Shown in pieces: positions 53,931 to 63,282 of a stretch of 64,000 bases of DNA. Origin of the DNA: Octadecabacter antarcticus 307 (GTDB taxonomy: Bacteria > Pseudomonadota > Alphaproteobacteria > Rhodobacterales > Rhodobacteraceae); NCBI RefSeq assembly GCF_000155675.2, contig NC_020911.1:3834501-3898500 (forward strand). Direction: 5' to 3'. The notes beneath the pieces were generated by a model, which was not told the origin of the DNA, made no database searches, and worked only from the letters and a program-made list of their open reading frames with translations. Positions within the stretch are counted from its first letter, which is position 1, and each line of letters begins with the position of its first letter. A program made the position numbers and the translations under genes.

Positions 53931-54329
53931 TCACGGCTTTGCATCAGGAACATGAACCGGACCACCCGCGTCGGCCCAAGTGCTGAACCCGATCCGCAAA
54001 TGGGCTGCGTCAAATCCCATGTCCTGCAACGTCGCGACCGTCAGCGCCGACCGCCAGCCCGATGCACAATGAAACACATACTTTTTATCCTGCCCGAACA
54101 CCGGCTTGAAATACGGACTGTCCGGATCGACCCAGAATTCGACCATGCCGCGCGGCGCGTGAATGCTGCCGGGAATGTGCCCCTTGCTGCGTTCACGCAC
54201 ATCGCGAATATCCACGATCACGACGTCAGGATCATCGAGCATGGCAATCAAATTCGCCGTTTCGATCTCTTCAATGCGGGCGCGCGCCGCAGTGACCATA
54301 TCAGCGCTCGATATTTTTAGTTTTTTCAT
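53931..54329 (-). CDS. rhodanese-like sulfurtransferase
   Basis: The single-domain protein of 132 residues starts at ATG 54329 (MKKLKISSADMV). It has VVIVDIRDVRERSKGHIPGS and the active-site loop HCASGWRSA with the catalytic Cys. It may transfer sulfur or act in redox sensing. It is divergent from a periplasmic protein gene; the 79-bp gap holds both promoters. Confidence 0.9.
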   Translation of the reverse strand: MKKLKISSADMVTAARARIEEIETANLIAMLDDPDVVIVDIRDVRERSKGHIPGSIHAPRGMVEFWVDPDSPYFKPVFGQDKKYVFHCASGWRSALTVATLQDMGFDAAHLRIGFSTWADAGGPVHVPDAKP

Positions 54330-54408
54330 CGCTGTAACTTGCGCCACGACCGTATGAGCGGTCAACCAGTCCGTTGCACACACCCCAAAGGCGGGGCATG
54401 GTCCGCCC

Positions 54409-55056
54409 ATGTTTCGAATCCTCGCAGTTCTGGCCTTGATGCCATCGGTTGCAGCCGCAGACTGGTCGACGCGCCCAACCATGTTCAGCTACGATGCAAC
54501 CTTTGATCTGTGCACCGCAGACCCGACAGCCCCCGATCTGGCGGCCACCTGCGCCGACGCCCTGAATGCGGCCTACGTCCTGAAACGCGCCGTCGCTTGG
54601 GCTGTCTATACATGCCAACCCGAAAGCATAGCAGCCTGCGCAGCACCGTTCGAAGCCGAAGGCCTACCTGCTGTCGCCGCCCGCATTGCCGTGGATACAG
54701 GATGCGACGCTACGGACATCGCAACATGGCCGCAAAACGCGCCGCTGCTGAACAACCACTGCGTCGCCGTGGCGTCCGACATCATGATCGACGAAGGCGT
54801 CGTGCCTGTCTTCGCGGAAATCACATGTGGGTTGCTAGGCGATGAATGCCGCGACCTGCACCGCATCCACGCAACCCTGTGGTTGGACGCGGTGCTTGCC
54901 ATGTCCGACAGCGATCTCACCCAGCTTCGCCTCACAATTGCAGGTGACGACTGTACGGCCAGCGACATTGATTTTACCATATTGGTTGAATGCGACGTGG
55001 ACCGATTAGCCGAAATCTGGGCCAACCTAGCCCAACAAACCGAACAGGAAAACTAA
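54409..55056 (+). CDS. periplasmic Cys-rich hypothetical protein
   Basis: The 215-residue product has a signal peptide (MFRILAVLALMPSVAAA) and nine or ten cysteines in the mature part (LCTADPTAPDLAATCADAL, YTCQPESIAACAAPF, ITCGLLGDECRDLH), which suggests disulfides. No family recognised. Its TAA shares a base with the start of the phosphatase gene, so they form an operon. Confidence 0.7.
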   Translation: MFRILAVLALMPSVAAADWSTRPTMFSYDATFDLCTADPTAPDLAATCADALNAAYVLKRAVAWAVYTCQPESIAACAAPFEAEGLPAVAARIAVDTGCDATDIATWPQNAPLLNNHCVAVASDIMIDEGVVPVFAEITCGLLGDECRDLHRIHATLWLDAVLAMSDSDLTQLRLTIAGDDCTASDIDFTILVECDVDRLAEIWANLAQQTEQEN

Positions 55057-55703
55057 TGGGCGAACTGACCCTTATTCGCCACGGACAAGCCAATTCCGGC
55101 GCAACGACAGAAGAAGACTACGACCGCCTGTCTGACCTCGGCCATACCCAAGCCAGATTGCTCGGCAACTGGATGCGCGCCCATGAAGACCCCTTCGATC
55201 TGGTCCTGTCCGGCACCATGCGCCGCCACCGCGAAACTGCTGCGGGCATGGGCTACGCCCCAGAAAAATTCGACGAACGGCTTAATGAAATGGAGTACTT
55301 TGCGTTGGTCCGCGACATGCAGCTCCACCACGATGTCGCCCCGCCAAACGGCCCTGCGGATTTCGCAATCCACATGCCCCAAACCCTCGCGGCATGGGAA
55401 CAGGCCACAATCAACGGCGCGGAACCCTTTGCCACGTTTGAATCCCGCATCCAAACCGCATTGGCCGAGGCTGCAAAACCCGGCAAGCGTGCGCTCTGTG
55501 TGACGTCAGGCGGGGTGATTTCCATGGTCATGCGCGCGGCCCTTGGCCTTAGTACGCATCAGATGGCGCATATCTTGCTGCCAATCTACAACTCGTCCGT
55601 GCACCGCTTTGCAATCCGACCCGAGGGCATGTTTCTGATGGCGTTCAACGCAATCCCACACCTTGACCCACCCGCGCTCACGGACCATCGAACCCGCCTT
55701 TAG
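55056..55703 (+). CDS. histidine phosphatase family protein
   Basis: The 215-residue protein begins GELTLIRHGQAN, with the phospho-accepting His in RHG. It has a second set of catalytic residues in VLSGTMRRHRETA and GALC-type VTSGGVISM. It belongs to the phosphoglycerate-mutase-like branch. The start at 55056 fits the RHG position and the TAATG overlap with the upstream gene. Substrate unknown. Confidence 0.88.
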   Translation: MGELTLIRHGQANSGATTEEDYDRLSDLGHTQARLLGNWMRAHEDPFDLVLSGTMRRHRETAAGMGYAPEKFDERLNEMEYFALVRDMQLHHDVAPPNGPADFAIHMPQTLAAWEQATINGAEPFATFESRIQTALAEAAKPGKRALCVTSGGVISMVMRAALGLSTHQMAHILLPIYNSSVHRFAIRPEGMFLMAFNAIPHLDPPALTDHRTRL

Positions 55704-55719
55704 ATGTCTTAGCAGCGGT

Positions 55720-55851
55720 TCAACCGATCACCAAACAAATCGTCATAAATCCCGTTTGAATCGCCACCCAAAAAACCTGTGCCAAACCCGACAAAAACTC
55801 CTCACGCTCCAGCGCGCCAAGCGGGTGGACAACCACACCGACAAAGCACAT
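55720..55851 (-). CDS. possible small membrane protein (43 residues)
   Basis: After the cmk stop a short frame (ATG 55851) encodes FVGVVVHPLGALEREEFLSG followed by a hydrophobic LAQVFWVAIQTGFMTICLVIG. Composition looks protein-like, but no good ribosome binding site is seen. It may be a remnant of a larger gene. Confidence 0.35.
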   Translation of the reverse strand: MCFVGVVVHPLGALEREEFLSGLAQVFWVAIQTGFMTICLVIG

Positions 55852-55863
55852 CGCGGTAAAGGT

Positions 55864-56481
55864 TTACGACCTCACAGCCGCTACATATTCAATCGCGCGC
55901 GCGATCGCCTCGTCCGCTGTCAAATCAGTGGTGTCCAAAAACACCGCATCGTCTGCGGGTTTCAAGGGTGCTGTCGCGCGGTCGCGGTCGCGCGTGTCAC
56001 GCGCCTCGACATCCGCCAGCACATCACCAAACGCCAACCCCAAGCCCTTCGCGTTCAATTCATCCATGCGCCGCTGCGCGCGTTTGGTCGAACTCGCCGT
56101 CACGAACAACTTCACATCGGCGTCTTCGCAAATCACCGTGCCAATATCGCGCCCGTCCAGCACAGCCCCGCCGATCCGCGCCGCAAACTGGCGCTGAAAC
56201 GTGACCAAAGCCGCGCGAACGTCCGCGTTAACCGCAACACGGCTCGCGGCCTGCGCCACGTCTGGGTTTCGCAAACCCTCGCTGTCCAGATCAACAGCTT
56301 CCAACGTTTTCGCCGCAATCAACGGGTCCATACCATTCAAAACCTTGGCTCCCACCGCGCGGTACAACAGCCCCGTGTCCAAATGCGCAAACCCGAAATG
56401 TGCCGCCACCGCTTTGGAAATCGTGCCCTTGCCCGCCGCCGCAGGCCCATCAATAGCAACTGTAAATGACGTCGTTTTCAC
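55864..56481 (-). CDS. cmk: cytidylate kinase
   Basis: I chose GTG 56481, which overlaps the upstream stop (GTGA) and has a GAGG site. The 205-residue protein begins [20 protein letters not shown], with a normal P-loop. The [11 protein letters not shown] and [20 protein letters not shown] segments are typical of CMP kinase. It phosphorylates CMP and dCMP. It follows aroA and a small membrane gene in one operon. Confidence 0.95.
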   Translation of the reverse strand: MKTTSFTVAIDGPAAAGKGTISKAVAAHFGFAHLDTGLLYRAVGAKVLNGMDPLIAAKTLEAVDLDSEGLRNPDVAQAASRVAVNADVRAALVTFQRQFAARIGGAVLDGRDIGTVICEDADVKLFVTASSTKRAQRRMDELNAKGLGLAFGDVLADVEARDTRDRDRATAPLKPADDAVFLDTTDLTADEAIARAIEYVAAVRS

Positions 56482-56861
56482 GTTTGAGACCTCCTCAGAT
56501 GAACAACGAGCACCAATCCACACAGATAGAGTGACGCAAGTTTCGCCATCGTGAAATGATGCGCAGCCGCAACAAACCCGTCCAACCCATCACCCGCGTC
56601 CAGAACGCGCAAAATGGCCGCGTTGTCAGCCAGATCAATCAGCCCATACAGCGCAAGAACCCGCGCATAGCTGTCTCGCGCGGGAACAATTAATGCGTCA
56701 AGGAATGGCGCAATACTGCTTGCGTCATATCCTGTCAGTTGGAAATCTGGCGGCCAATACCAATCTGCCCCCGGCAGCACGCGAACATACAACACAACGC
56801 CCATGACCAGACAGGCCAAAATCGCGGCCCATCCCACCAATCTGCGCCAGCTAACAATCAC
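56478..56861 (-). CDS. small membrane protein between aroA and cmk
   Basis: The 127-residue protein has a membrane segment near each end ([19 protein letters not shown] and [16 protein letters not shown]) and a soluble middle part ([19 protein letters not shown]). Its 4-bp overlaps with aroA and cmk show it is part of the operon. Function unknown. Confidence 0.75.
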   Translation of the reverse strand: MIVSWRRLVGWAAILACLVMGVVLYVRVLPGADWYWPPDFQLTGYDASSIAPFLDALIVPARDSYARVLALYGLIDLADNAAILRVLDAGDGLDGFVAAAHHFTMAKLASLYLCGLVLVVHLRRSQT

Positions 56862-58210
56862 GAATTCTTCCGCACAATCCCCGCGCCAAGATCCTTCATC
56901 AGACCCTCAAAAATCGGGAACGACGTTGCAATCGGACCACCATCATCCACCGACATCGGCGCGTTTGTCGCCAGCCCCATCACAAGAAACGACATCGCGA
57001 TCCGGTGATCCAAGCGGCTTTGCGCAGTGATCCCGCCTGCTACGTTGCCAAAACCAAGCCCCGTAACAATCCACCAATCAGGGCCCTCATCGACAGTGAC
57101 ACCGGCAGCGCGAAGCCCCGTTGCCATTGCATCAATGCGGTCACTTTCCTTAACGCGCAATTCGCGAACGCCGCGCATGACGGTCTGACCGCTCGCGAAT
57201 GCCGCGACCACCGACAGCACCGGATATTCATCAATCATCGACGCGGCGCGCGCAGGTGGCACCTCAATTCCATGCATATTTGGCGAATACCGCGCACGCA
57301 GATCGGCGACAGGCTCACCGCCCTCGGTCCGCATATTCTCAAACGTCAGGTCCGCACCCATGTCCTGCAGCGTGTAAAACAGCCCAGCGCGCGTCGGGTT
57401 CAGCCCGATATTGGGCACCAAAACGTCCGACCCTTCGGCAAGCAGTGCCGCACAAACCGGAAACGCCGCCGATGATGGATCGCGCGGCACGATAATCGTC
57501 TGCGGCTTCAATTCCGGCTGACCAACAAGCGTGATCACACGACCTTCATCCGTGTCCTCAACTGTCAAATCAGCGCCAAAACCCACCAACATGCGCTCTG
57601 TGTGATCACGCGTCGCTTCTTTCTCAATCACCACTGTTTCACCCGGTGCATTCAGCCCCGCCAGCAATACCGCAGATTTCACCTGCGCGGATGGTACAGG
57701 GACCATATATCGCACCGGAGTAGCGTGCTTCGCGCCCACAATCGTCATCGGCAAACGCCCGCCTTCGCGCCCCACTGCTTGCGTACCAAACAACGCCAAC
57801 GGATCAGTCACGCGCCCCATGGGCCGCCCGTTCAACGACGCATCCCCGGTGAACGTCACAGTTATGTCGCAGGTCGCCATCGCGCCCATAATCAGGCGCA
57901 CACCGGTGCCGGAATTGCCGCAATCAATGACATTCTCAGGTTCCGCGAACCCACCAACTCCGACGCCATGCACTGACCATTCGCCACCACCATGGTTGAT
58001 CACCTCAGCGCCAAACGCTTCCATCGCGCGGCCGGTATCAAGCACGTCTTGGCCTTCCAACAATCCAGTGATTTTCGTCTCACCCACCGCCAACGCGCCC
58101 AAAATCAGCGCGCGGTGCGAGATTGATTTATCCCCCGGCACATACGCCTCACCGCGCAAAGGCCCACCTTTGCGGGATGTCATCACAATTGGGTCACCGT
58201 GGCTCGACAT
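56858..58210 (-). CDS. aroA: 3-phosphoshikimate 1-carboxyvinyltransferase (EPSP synthase)
   Basis: I prefer ATG 58210 ([16 protein letters not shown]), giving 450 residues; the frame extends 19 codons further. Signature segments [33 protein letters not shown] and [15 protein letters not shown] are intact, including the catalytic Asp-Glu region ([15 protein letters not shown]). It makes EPSP in aromatic amino acid synthesis. The [11 protein letters not shown] motif around GNSGTGVR suggests the class II rather than class I subtype, a tentative reading. Confidence 0.95.
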   Translation of the reverse strand: MSSHGDPIVMTSRKGGPLRGEAYVPGDKSISHRALILGALAVGETKITGLLEGQDVLDTGRAMEAFGAEVINHGGGEWSVHGVGVGGFAEPENVIDCGNSGTGVRLIMGAMATCDITVTFTGDASLNGRPMGRVTDPLALFGTQAVGREGGRLPMTIVGAKHATPVRYMVPVPSAQVKSAVLLAGLNAPGETVVIEKEATRDHTERMLVGFGADLTVEDTDEGRVITLVGQPELKPQTIIVPRDPSSAAFPVCAALLAEGSDVLVPNIGLNPTRAGLFYTLQDMGADLTFENMRTEGGEPVADLRARYSPNMHGIEVPPARAASMIDEYPVLSVVAAFASGQTVMRGVRELRVKESDRIDAMATGLRAAGVTVDEGPDWWIVTGLGFGNVAGGITAQSRLDHRIAMSFLVMGLATNAPMSVDDGGPIATSFPIFEGLMKDLGAGIVRKNS

Positions 58211-58306
58211 GTCAAAGTCCTTTAAATCTGTTGGCGTTTGATAAACTGCGTCAGTGACAAGGTCCACGCCCCGGCTTCATCTTAACAAATACAACTCAAT
58301 CCGCAC

Positions 58307-58996
58307 TCACAGTCTGCAAAACGTCAGATAATGCGGTGTGCGGCCCTCGCGCAGGGCCTTTTGCTCATAGCGGGTGGAAATCCAATCGTCCCACGGCTCC
58401 GCGCCCTGATTGACCAATTCAAATCCAGTGTTGGGGACTTCTTCCAAGGTCTGGCGCACATAGTCGGGAATGTCAGTGGCAACGCGGAATTCAGCACCAG
58501 TTTTCAACACCCGCGCCAGTGGTTCCAAATGTTCAGGCGTTACAAAACGACGGCGATGATGGCGCGACTTTGGCCATGGATCGGGATACAATAGGAACGC
58601 TTTGGAAATCGACGCTTCAGACAGCACATCAAACATGTCGCGCACATCACCGGGGTGGATTTTCAGGTTCTCAACGCTGGCTTTGCGGATTTTGCCCAGC
58701 AGCATCGCAACACCATTGATGTAGGGTTCACAGCCGATGATCCCGACCTGCGGATTTTCGCCCGCTTGATGAATAACGTGTTCACCACCGCCAAACCCGA
58801 TTTCCAGCCAGGTGTCGCGACCAGCAAACAACGCCCCAAGATCAAGATCATCACGCGCAGGGTTGTCTTCCCACGACACAAGACCCGGCGACAGTGCCGC
58901 CAAATCCTCATCAAGATAGACCTCATGACTTTGCTTAAGGTGCTTACCTTTGCGGCGGCCATAGAAATTGCGGTGTGGGCGTTCTGGATTGGTCAT
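58307..58996 (-). CDS. trmB: tRNA (guanine-N7-)-methyltransferase
   Basis: The 229-residue SAM enzyme methylates G46 in tRNA. It has a SAM-binding EIGFGGGEHVIHQA, then the catalytic segment FLLYPDPWPKSRHHRRRFV, which is diagnostic. It lies 62 bp after metK on the same strand, as in related genomes. Confidence 0.95.
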   Translation of the reverse strand: MTNPERPHRNFYGRRKGKHLKQSHEVYLDEDLAALSPGLVSWEDNPARDDLDLGALFAGRDTWLEIGFGGGEHVIHQAGENPQVGIIGCEPYINGVAMLLGKIRKASVENLKIHPGDVRDMFDVLSEASISKAFLLYPDPWPKSRHHRRRFVTPEHLEPLARVLKTGAEFRVATDIPDYVRQTLEEVPNTGFELVNQGAEPWDDWISTRYEQKALREGRTPHYLTFCRL

Positions 58997-59058
58997 GCCA
59001 GCCCTTTAGCCCCACACCGCCAAGGTCTCAACAGCGCAAATCCTCAGCCAACCTACCA

Positions 59059-60240
59059 TCAGACGGCTTTTTTCAATGCCTCGACCAAATCGGTTGCTTC
59101 CCAAGAAAATCCACCATCCGCTTCTGGTGCGCGGCCAAAGTGGCCGTAGGCCGCCGTGCGTTGGTAAATTGGCTTGTTCAGTTGAAGATGCGTGCGAATG
59201 CCGCGCGGGGTTAGATCAATAACCTTGGGGATTGCGATCTCAATCGCAGATGCCTCAACCTCACCGGTGCCATGGGTGTCCACATAGATCGACAGCGGCT
59301 TGGCCACGCCGATGGCATAGGACAATTGCAATGTGCAGCGGGTCGCCATGCCAGCCGCCACAACGTTTTTCGCCAGATAACGCGCGACGTAGGCGGCAGA
59401 CCGGTCAACTTTCGTCAGATCTTTGCCTGAAAACGCACCGCCACCGTGCGGCGCCGCGCCCCCATAGGTATCAACGATAATCTTGCGACCTGTCAAACCC
59501 GCGTCGCCATCCGGCCCGCCGATCACAAACTTACCCGTTGGGTTCACATGCCACGCGGTATCCAGATCGATCCATCCATCGGGCAAAACCTCACGAATAT
59601 AGGGTTCGACCACAGCCCGCACGTCGGCGCTGGTCATGTTTTCGTCGAGGTGCTGCGTCGACAGCACGATAGATGACACACCAACGGGCACGCTGTTTTC
59701 GTAGCGCACAGACAGCTGCGATTTTGCATCGGGGCCAAGTGTTGGTTCCGTACCGTTTTTGCGGACTTCCGCCAAACGCCGCAGAATCGCGTGGGCGTAA
59801 TGCACAGGGGCAGGCATCAATTCAGGCGTCTCGGTGACTGCATATCCAAACATGATGCCTTGATCGCCTGCACCTTCGTCTTTGTTGCCCGATGCATCAA
59901 CACCTTGGGCAATGTGGGCGGATTGTTCGTGCAGCAGGTTCGTGACGTCGACAGTGTTCCAATGGAACTTGTCCTGCTCGTAGCCAATGTCCTTAATGCA
60001 GTCGCGCGTGATGCGGTCGATGTCGCCCATCATGCTGGCCAGCTTGGTCGGGTCGGACAACCCGATCTCACCGCCAATAATAACGCGGTTGGTGGTGGCA
60101 AAGGTTTCCGCAGCGACGCGGGCTTCTGGTTCGACTGTAATCATCGCATCAAGAACGGCGTCAGAAATGCGGTCGCATACCTTATCGGGATGCCCCTCGG
60201 ATACGGATTCCGAGGTGAATGTGTAGGTGTTACGTGCCAT
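59059..60240 (-). CDS. metK: S-adenosylmethionine synthetase
   Basis: The 393-residue enzyme makes SAM from methionine and [30 protein letters not shown] and [19 protein letters not shown] are the family signatures. A SAM/SAH riboswitch lies immediately upstream, with the ribosome binding site inside it, so translation should fall as the product accumulates. Confidence 0.97.
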   Translation of the reverse strand: MARNTYTFTSESVSEGHPDKVCDRISDAVLDAMITVEPEARVAAETFATTNRVIIGGEIGLSDPTKLASMMGDIDRITRDCIKDIGYEQDKFHWNTVDVTNLLHEQSAHIAQGVDASGNKDEGAGDQGIMFGYAVTETPELMPAPVHYAHAILRRLAEVRKNGTEPTLGPDAKSQLSVRYENSVPVGVSSIVLSTQHLDENMTSADVRAVVEPYIREVLPDGWIDLDTAWHVNPTGKFVIGGPDGDAGLTGRKIIVDTYGGAAPHGGGAFSGKDLTKVDRSAAYVARYLAKNVVAAGMATRCTLQLSYAIGVAKPLSIYVDTHGTGEVEASAIEIAIPKVIDLTPRGIRTHLQLNKPIYQRTAAYGHFGRAPEADGGFSWEATDLVEALKKAV

Positions 60241-60244
60241 GGGA

Positions 60245-60290
60245 CTGCTCCAGTTTAAATGTCGATCCGCGTCAGGAAGCCGTTGCGGAC
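60245..60290 (-). promoter_or_regulatory. SAM/SAH riboswitch before metK
   Basis: On the minus strand, GTCCGC pairs with GCGGAT to close a hairpin whose loop reads AACGGCTTCCTGAC. About 12 nt later comes ACTGGAGCAG. Loop and 3' strand match the SAM/SAH riboswitch consensus (AACGGCUUCCUG ... UGGAGCA) known from Rhodobacterales metK leaders. GGAG is both pseudoknot strand (with CTTCC) and Shine-Dalgarno sequence, 6 nt from the ATG, so binding should hide it. Confidence 0.9.
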
Positions 60291-60309
60291 GAGTTACTTT
60301 AGCACGCCG

Positions 60310-61854
60310 CTACCCGTGGCGCTGCTTTGGGTCAACGCTAAAGCGTCGGCGCGCCAACCCGCCCCCTAATATGCAGACGATCAGCAACACTGTCAGTGGC
60401 CAATCGCCAATCCGTGCATACAGTGTTGCGGGCAATGGTTTGGGCACCGAAGCGTCCAAATAGCCCGCCTCGTTCAGCGCAAGGCTGGCCGTGATCGTCC
60501 CACTTGGTGAAATCACCGCCGAAATACCTGTGTTCGCCGCGCGTATGACCGGCAAGCCCTGTTCAATCGCGCGCGCCTGCGCCTGTACCAAATGTTGGCG
60601 CGGGCCCGCTCCTTTGCCGAACCATGCATCGTTTGTGATAATCAACAACACGTCAGGCCGCACCGCGCCACGCTGTATCTCTTCGGGGAAAATTCCCTCG
60701 TAACAGATCAAAACACGTACCAGCCCAAGCCCATCAATCTGCATCATCCCGTCGCCGGTCCCAGGCTTGAACCCGGCGACCCGTTCAACCAACGTCCCAA
60801 GGCCAAACGGTTCAAGCAGCCACGCCAACGGGATGTATTCACCAAACGGCACCAGATGGGATTTGTCAGAAATCGCCGCTACGGTTTGTGGCCCCTTGAT
60901 CAGAATGGCCGAGTTGAAATAATCATCCCCCTCGCGCCGTTGAATACCCGCCACAACTGGCGCACCCCGTGCGGCAATCGACATCTGCTCAATCCACGGC
61001 TGCGCGTGATCCAACAACGCAGGGATCGACGTTTCTGGCCAGATCACCACATCTGGCGCGTCCCCAGCGGCGGTCTGTTCAATGGCGCGATCAAAAAACA
61101 CCGCCATCCAATCGCGGTCCCACTTTTGGTGTTGCGGCGCATTGGGCTGGATCAGACGGACGGTCGTTGTTGGCAGCGGCGACGTTACGATTGACCCGAT
61201 AGCAGACCATATCAGCACACCAAGAACAGCAATGAACGCCAACCCGTGTGCAGCACACGTCAACCAGCGTCCGGCGGACAGACAATAGGCGATTGACCCC
61301 GCGACAGCGACCAGCAACAGAGTCATCCCATAGGGACCAACGCTCGCAAACAGGGCGCTGCCTGCGCCACCAATCAGCGTGTAAGACAGCAACCCCCACG
61401 GAAATCCGCTCAGCACGTGACCGCGCGCAAGTTCCATCGCCGTAAGCGTGACCGCAAGCCACACCATCACAGACGCCCCACGCCCCGCGATCCATCGTGC
61501 CAGCCAGAACGCCAGCGCCCAGAACAGCGCCAGCCCCCCCGCCATCAATATGATCGCAAAGGGTGCCATCCAGCCGTGGCGAACAGGGTCCACCAAGAAC
61601 GGTTCAACCAACCAGCGCAGTGTCACGGCGAAATAACCTAGGCCAATCAGCCAGCCAAACCACGCAGCAGAACGGCGATGGCTGGGAACGATCAAAAACG
61701 CCAGAACCAGTGCCGCGGTGACGGCCAAGACCCCGGACATCCACGCCTCGTGACCAAGGGCTGCAAATGCGCCCAACCCAAACGGCACCAACGCCCGCAC
61801 AACCCGTGGCGACGCTGCGAACCGCGCGGTCAGATCGCGGGGGTGCAGCATCAT
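60310..61854 (-). CDS. lnt: apolipoprotein N-acyltransferase
   Basis: The 514-residue inner-membrane enzyme adds the third acyl chain to lipoproteins. The N-terminal half has about six to eight hydrophobic segments. The nitrilase-like domain shows the catalytic Glu in VIWPETSIPALL, the Lys in SDKSHLVPFGEY and the Cys in VLICYEGIFPEE. It lies downstream of corC with a 7-bp gap. Confidence 0.95.
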   Translation of the reverse strand: MMLHPRDLTARFAASPRVVRALVPFGLGAFAALGHEAWMSGVLAVTAALVLAFLIVPSHRRSAAWFGWLIGLGYFAVTLRWLVEPFLVDPVRHGWMAPFAIILMAGGLALFWALAFWLARWIAGRGASVMVWLAVTLTAMELARGHVLSGFPWGLLSYTLIGGAGSALFASVGPYGMTLLLVAVAGSIAYCLSAGRWLTCAAHGLAFIAVLGVLIWSAIGSIVTSPLPTTTVRLIQPNAPQHQKWDRDWMAVFFDRAIEQTAAGDAPDVVIWPETSIPALLDHAQPWIEQMSIAARGAPVVAGIQRREGDDYFNSAILIKGPQTVAAISDKSHLVPFGEYIPLAWLLEPFGLGTLVERVAGFKPGTGDGMMQIDGLGLVRVLICYEGIFPEEIQRGAVRPDVLLIITNDAWFGKGAGPRQHLVQAQARAIEQGLPVIRAANTGISAVISPSGTITASLALNEAGYLDASVPKPLPATLYARIGDWPLTVLLIVCILGGGLARRRFSVDPKQRHG

Positions 61855-61861
61855 GACATCC

Positions 61862-62761
61862 TCAGCTGGTTGCAGATCCGGCGACGCGCACGCGCAACCG
61901 TTTGATGCGGCGCGGATCAGCCTCTACGACCTCAAACTCGGGTCCTTCGGGGTGCATGATAACCTCACCGCGCGCGGGCACGTGACCCGCCAGCATAAAG
62001 ACCAAGCCGCCAAGCGTGTCGATTTCTTCCTCGTCGATGTCATGGTGTTCGGTCAGGGCCATCCCGATCTCGGCCTCAAACTCATCCAACGGCGTCTTAG
62101 ATTCCACCATATAAACGCCAGGCTTTTCTTCCACCCAAAGCGCATCTTCGTCGGTATCGTGCTCGTCCTCAATTTCGCCAACGACCTGTTCGATCAGGTC
62201 TTCAATCGTCACAAGCCCGTCAGTGCCACCATATTCATCGATGACCAGCGCCATGTGAATCCGTTCCGCTTGCATCTTTTGCAGCAACACACCCAGCGGC
62301 ATCGACGGCGGCACGAACAGCAATTCGCGTGACAGATCGCGTAGATTAAATGTCTTTGATTTGCCGTTGAACCCGTACATCAACGCAAAATCTTTTAGGT
62401 TCACAAACCCGATCGGCGTGTCCAACGTGCCATCAAAAACTGGCAGTCGCGTCATGCCATTGTCGCGAAACACCTGAACCAGATCATTGCGGCTGATCGT
62501 CACCGGGACAGCCACGATATCGGACTTCGGGATCATCACATCCTCAACCCGCATGCGGCGCAGGTTAATCATGCCGCGCGCTTCACGCGGGGTATATCCG
62601 ACCACGGGGGTCACATCTACAGGGGTGTCAGAGGGCGTAAGCGCCGCGACGATACGGCCGAAAAAGCCGCGCTTACTCATTGGGGTTTCGGTGTCAGGCT
62701 GCGCGCTTTGCGCCGCACTGGAAGATCCATCAGTCGTGTCGCCCATCGTCTCCGTATCCAA
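61862..62761 (-). CDS. corC: CBS-domain protein of the CorC/HlyC family
   Basis: The 299-residue protein has a CBS pair (RVEDVMIPKSDIVAVPV, NGMTRLPVFDGTLDTPIGFV, then MALVIDEYGGTDGLVTIEDL) and a C-terminal transporter-associated domain (DEEEIDTLGGLVFMLAGHVPARG). There is no membrane domain, as in CorC rather than CNNM transporters. Members are linked to magnesium or cobalt efflux. It is part of the phoH-ybeY-corC-lnt group. Confidence 0.92.
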   Translation of the reverse strand: MDTETMGDTTDGSSSAAQSAQPDTETPMSKRGFFGRIVAALTPSDTPVDVTPVVGYTPREARGMINLRRMRVEDVMIPKSDIVAVPVTISRNDLVQVFRDNGMTRLPVFDGTLDTPIGFVNLKDFALMYGFNGKSKTFNLRDLSRELLFVPPSMPLGVLLQKMQAERIHMALVIDEYGGTDGLVTIEDLIEQVVGEIEDEHDTDEDALWVEEKPGVYMVESKTPLDEFEAEIGMALTEHHDIDEEEIDTLGGLVFMLAGHVPARGEVIMHPEGPEFEVVEADPRRIKRLRVRVAGSATS

Positions 62762-62796
62762 AGAGGGCCGCAGGTTGCGCGCCCAAGAAGCTGTTG

Positions 62797-63282
62797 TTAC
62801 AAATATGGGTCACGGATGTCCAGTTTACCAAGGATTTCTGTCTCCAACCCTTCCATTAATGCACCATCAAGATCACGAACGTGGTCAAACCCCAACAAAT
62901 GAAGGGTTCCGTGCACAATAAGATGCGTCACATGGTCCACCAACGGCGTGCCGGACTGGGCGGCTTCCCGCGCGATTGTGTCATAAGAAATCGCGATATC
63001 ACCCAATTGTGTATCTTGCGGCACCTGCGGCTGCACCGGCATGTCCCCGTCAACATCTGCGCCGCGTTCGCTGGACGGCCATGACAACACATTGGTCGCC
63101 GCGCCTTTTTGCCGAAAATCAGCGTTCAGCGCGCTGATGCGGGTGTCGCCACACGCCAGCATGCTGATCTCAAACGCCGACGCCTCCAATCCGACGCCCG
63201 ACAGTGCCGCGAACGCTGCGCGATCAGCCAAGGTTGCAAGCCCGAGCCAGCGATCATCCTCAATCACACACTCCACAATCAC
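62797..63282 (-). CDS. ybeY: endoribonuclease YbeY
   Basis: The 161-residue metalloprotein has the zinc-binding motif [15 protein letters not shown] and the upstream [18 protein letters not shown] segment. It takes part in 16S rRNA 3'-end maturation and ribosome quality control. Its start overlaps the phoH stop by 4 bp. Confidence 0.95.
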   Translation of the reverse strand: MIVECVIEDDRWLGLATLADRAAFAALSGVGLEASAFEISMLACGDTRISALNADFRQKGAATNVLSWPSSERGADVDGDMPVQPQVPQDTQLGDIAISYDTIAREAAQSGTPLVDHVTHLIVHGTLHLLGFDHVRDLDGALMEGLETEILGKLDIRDPYL

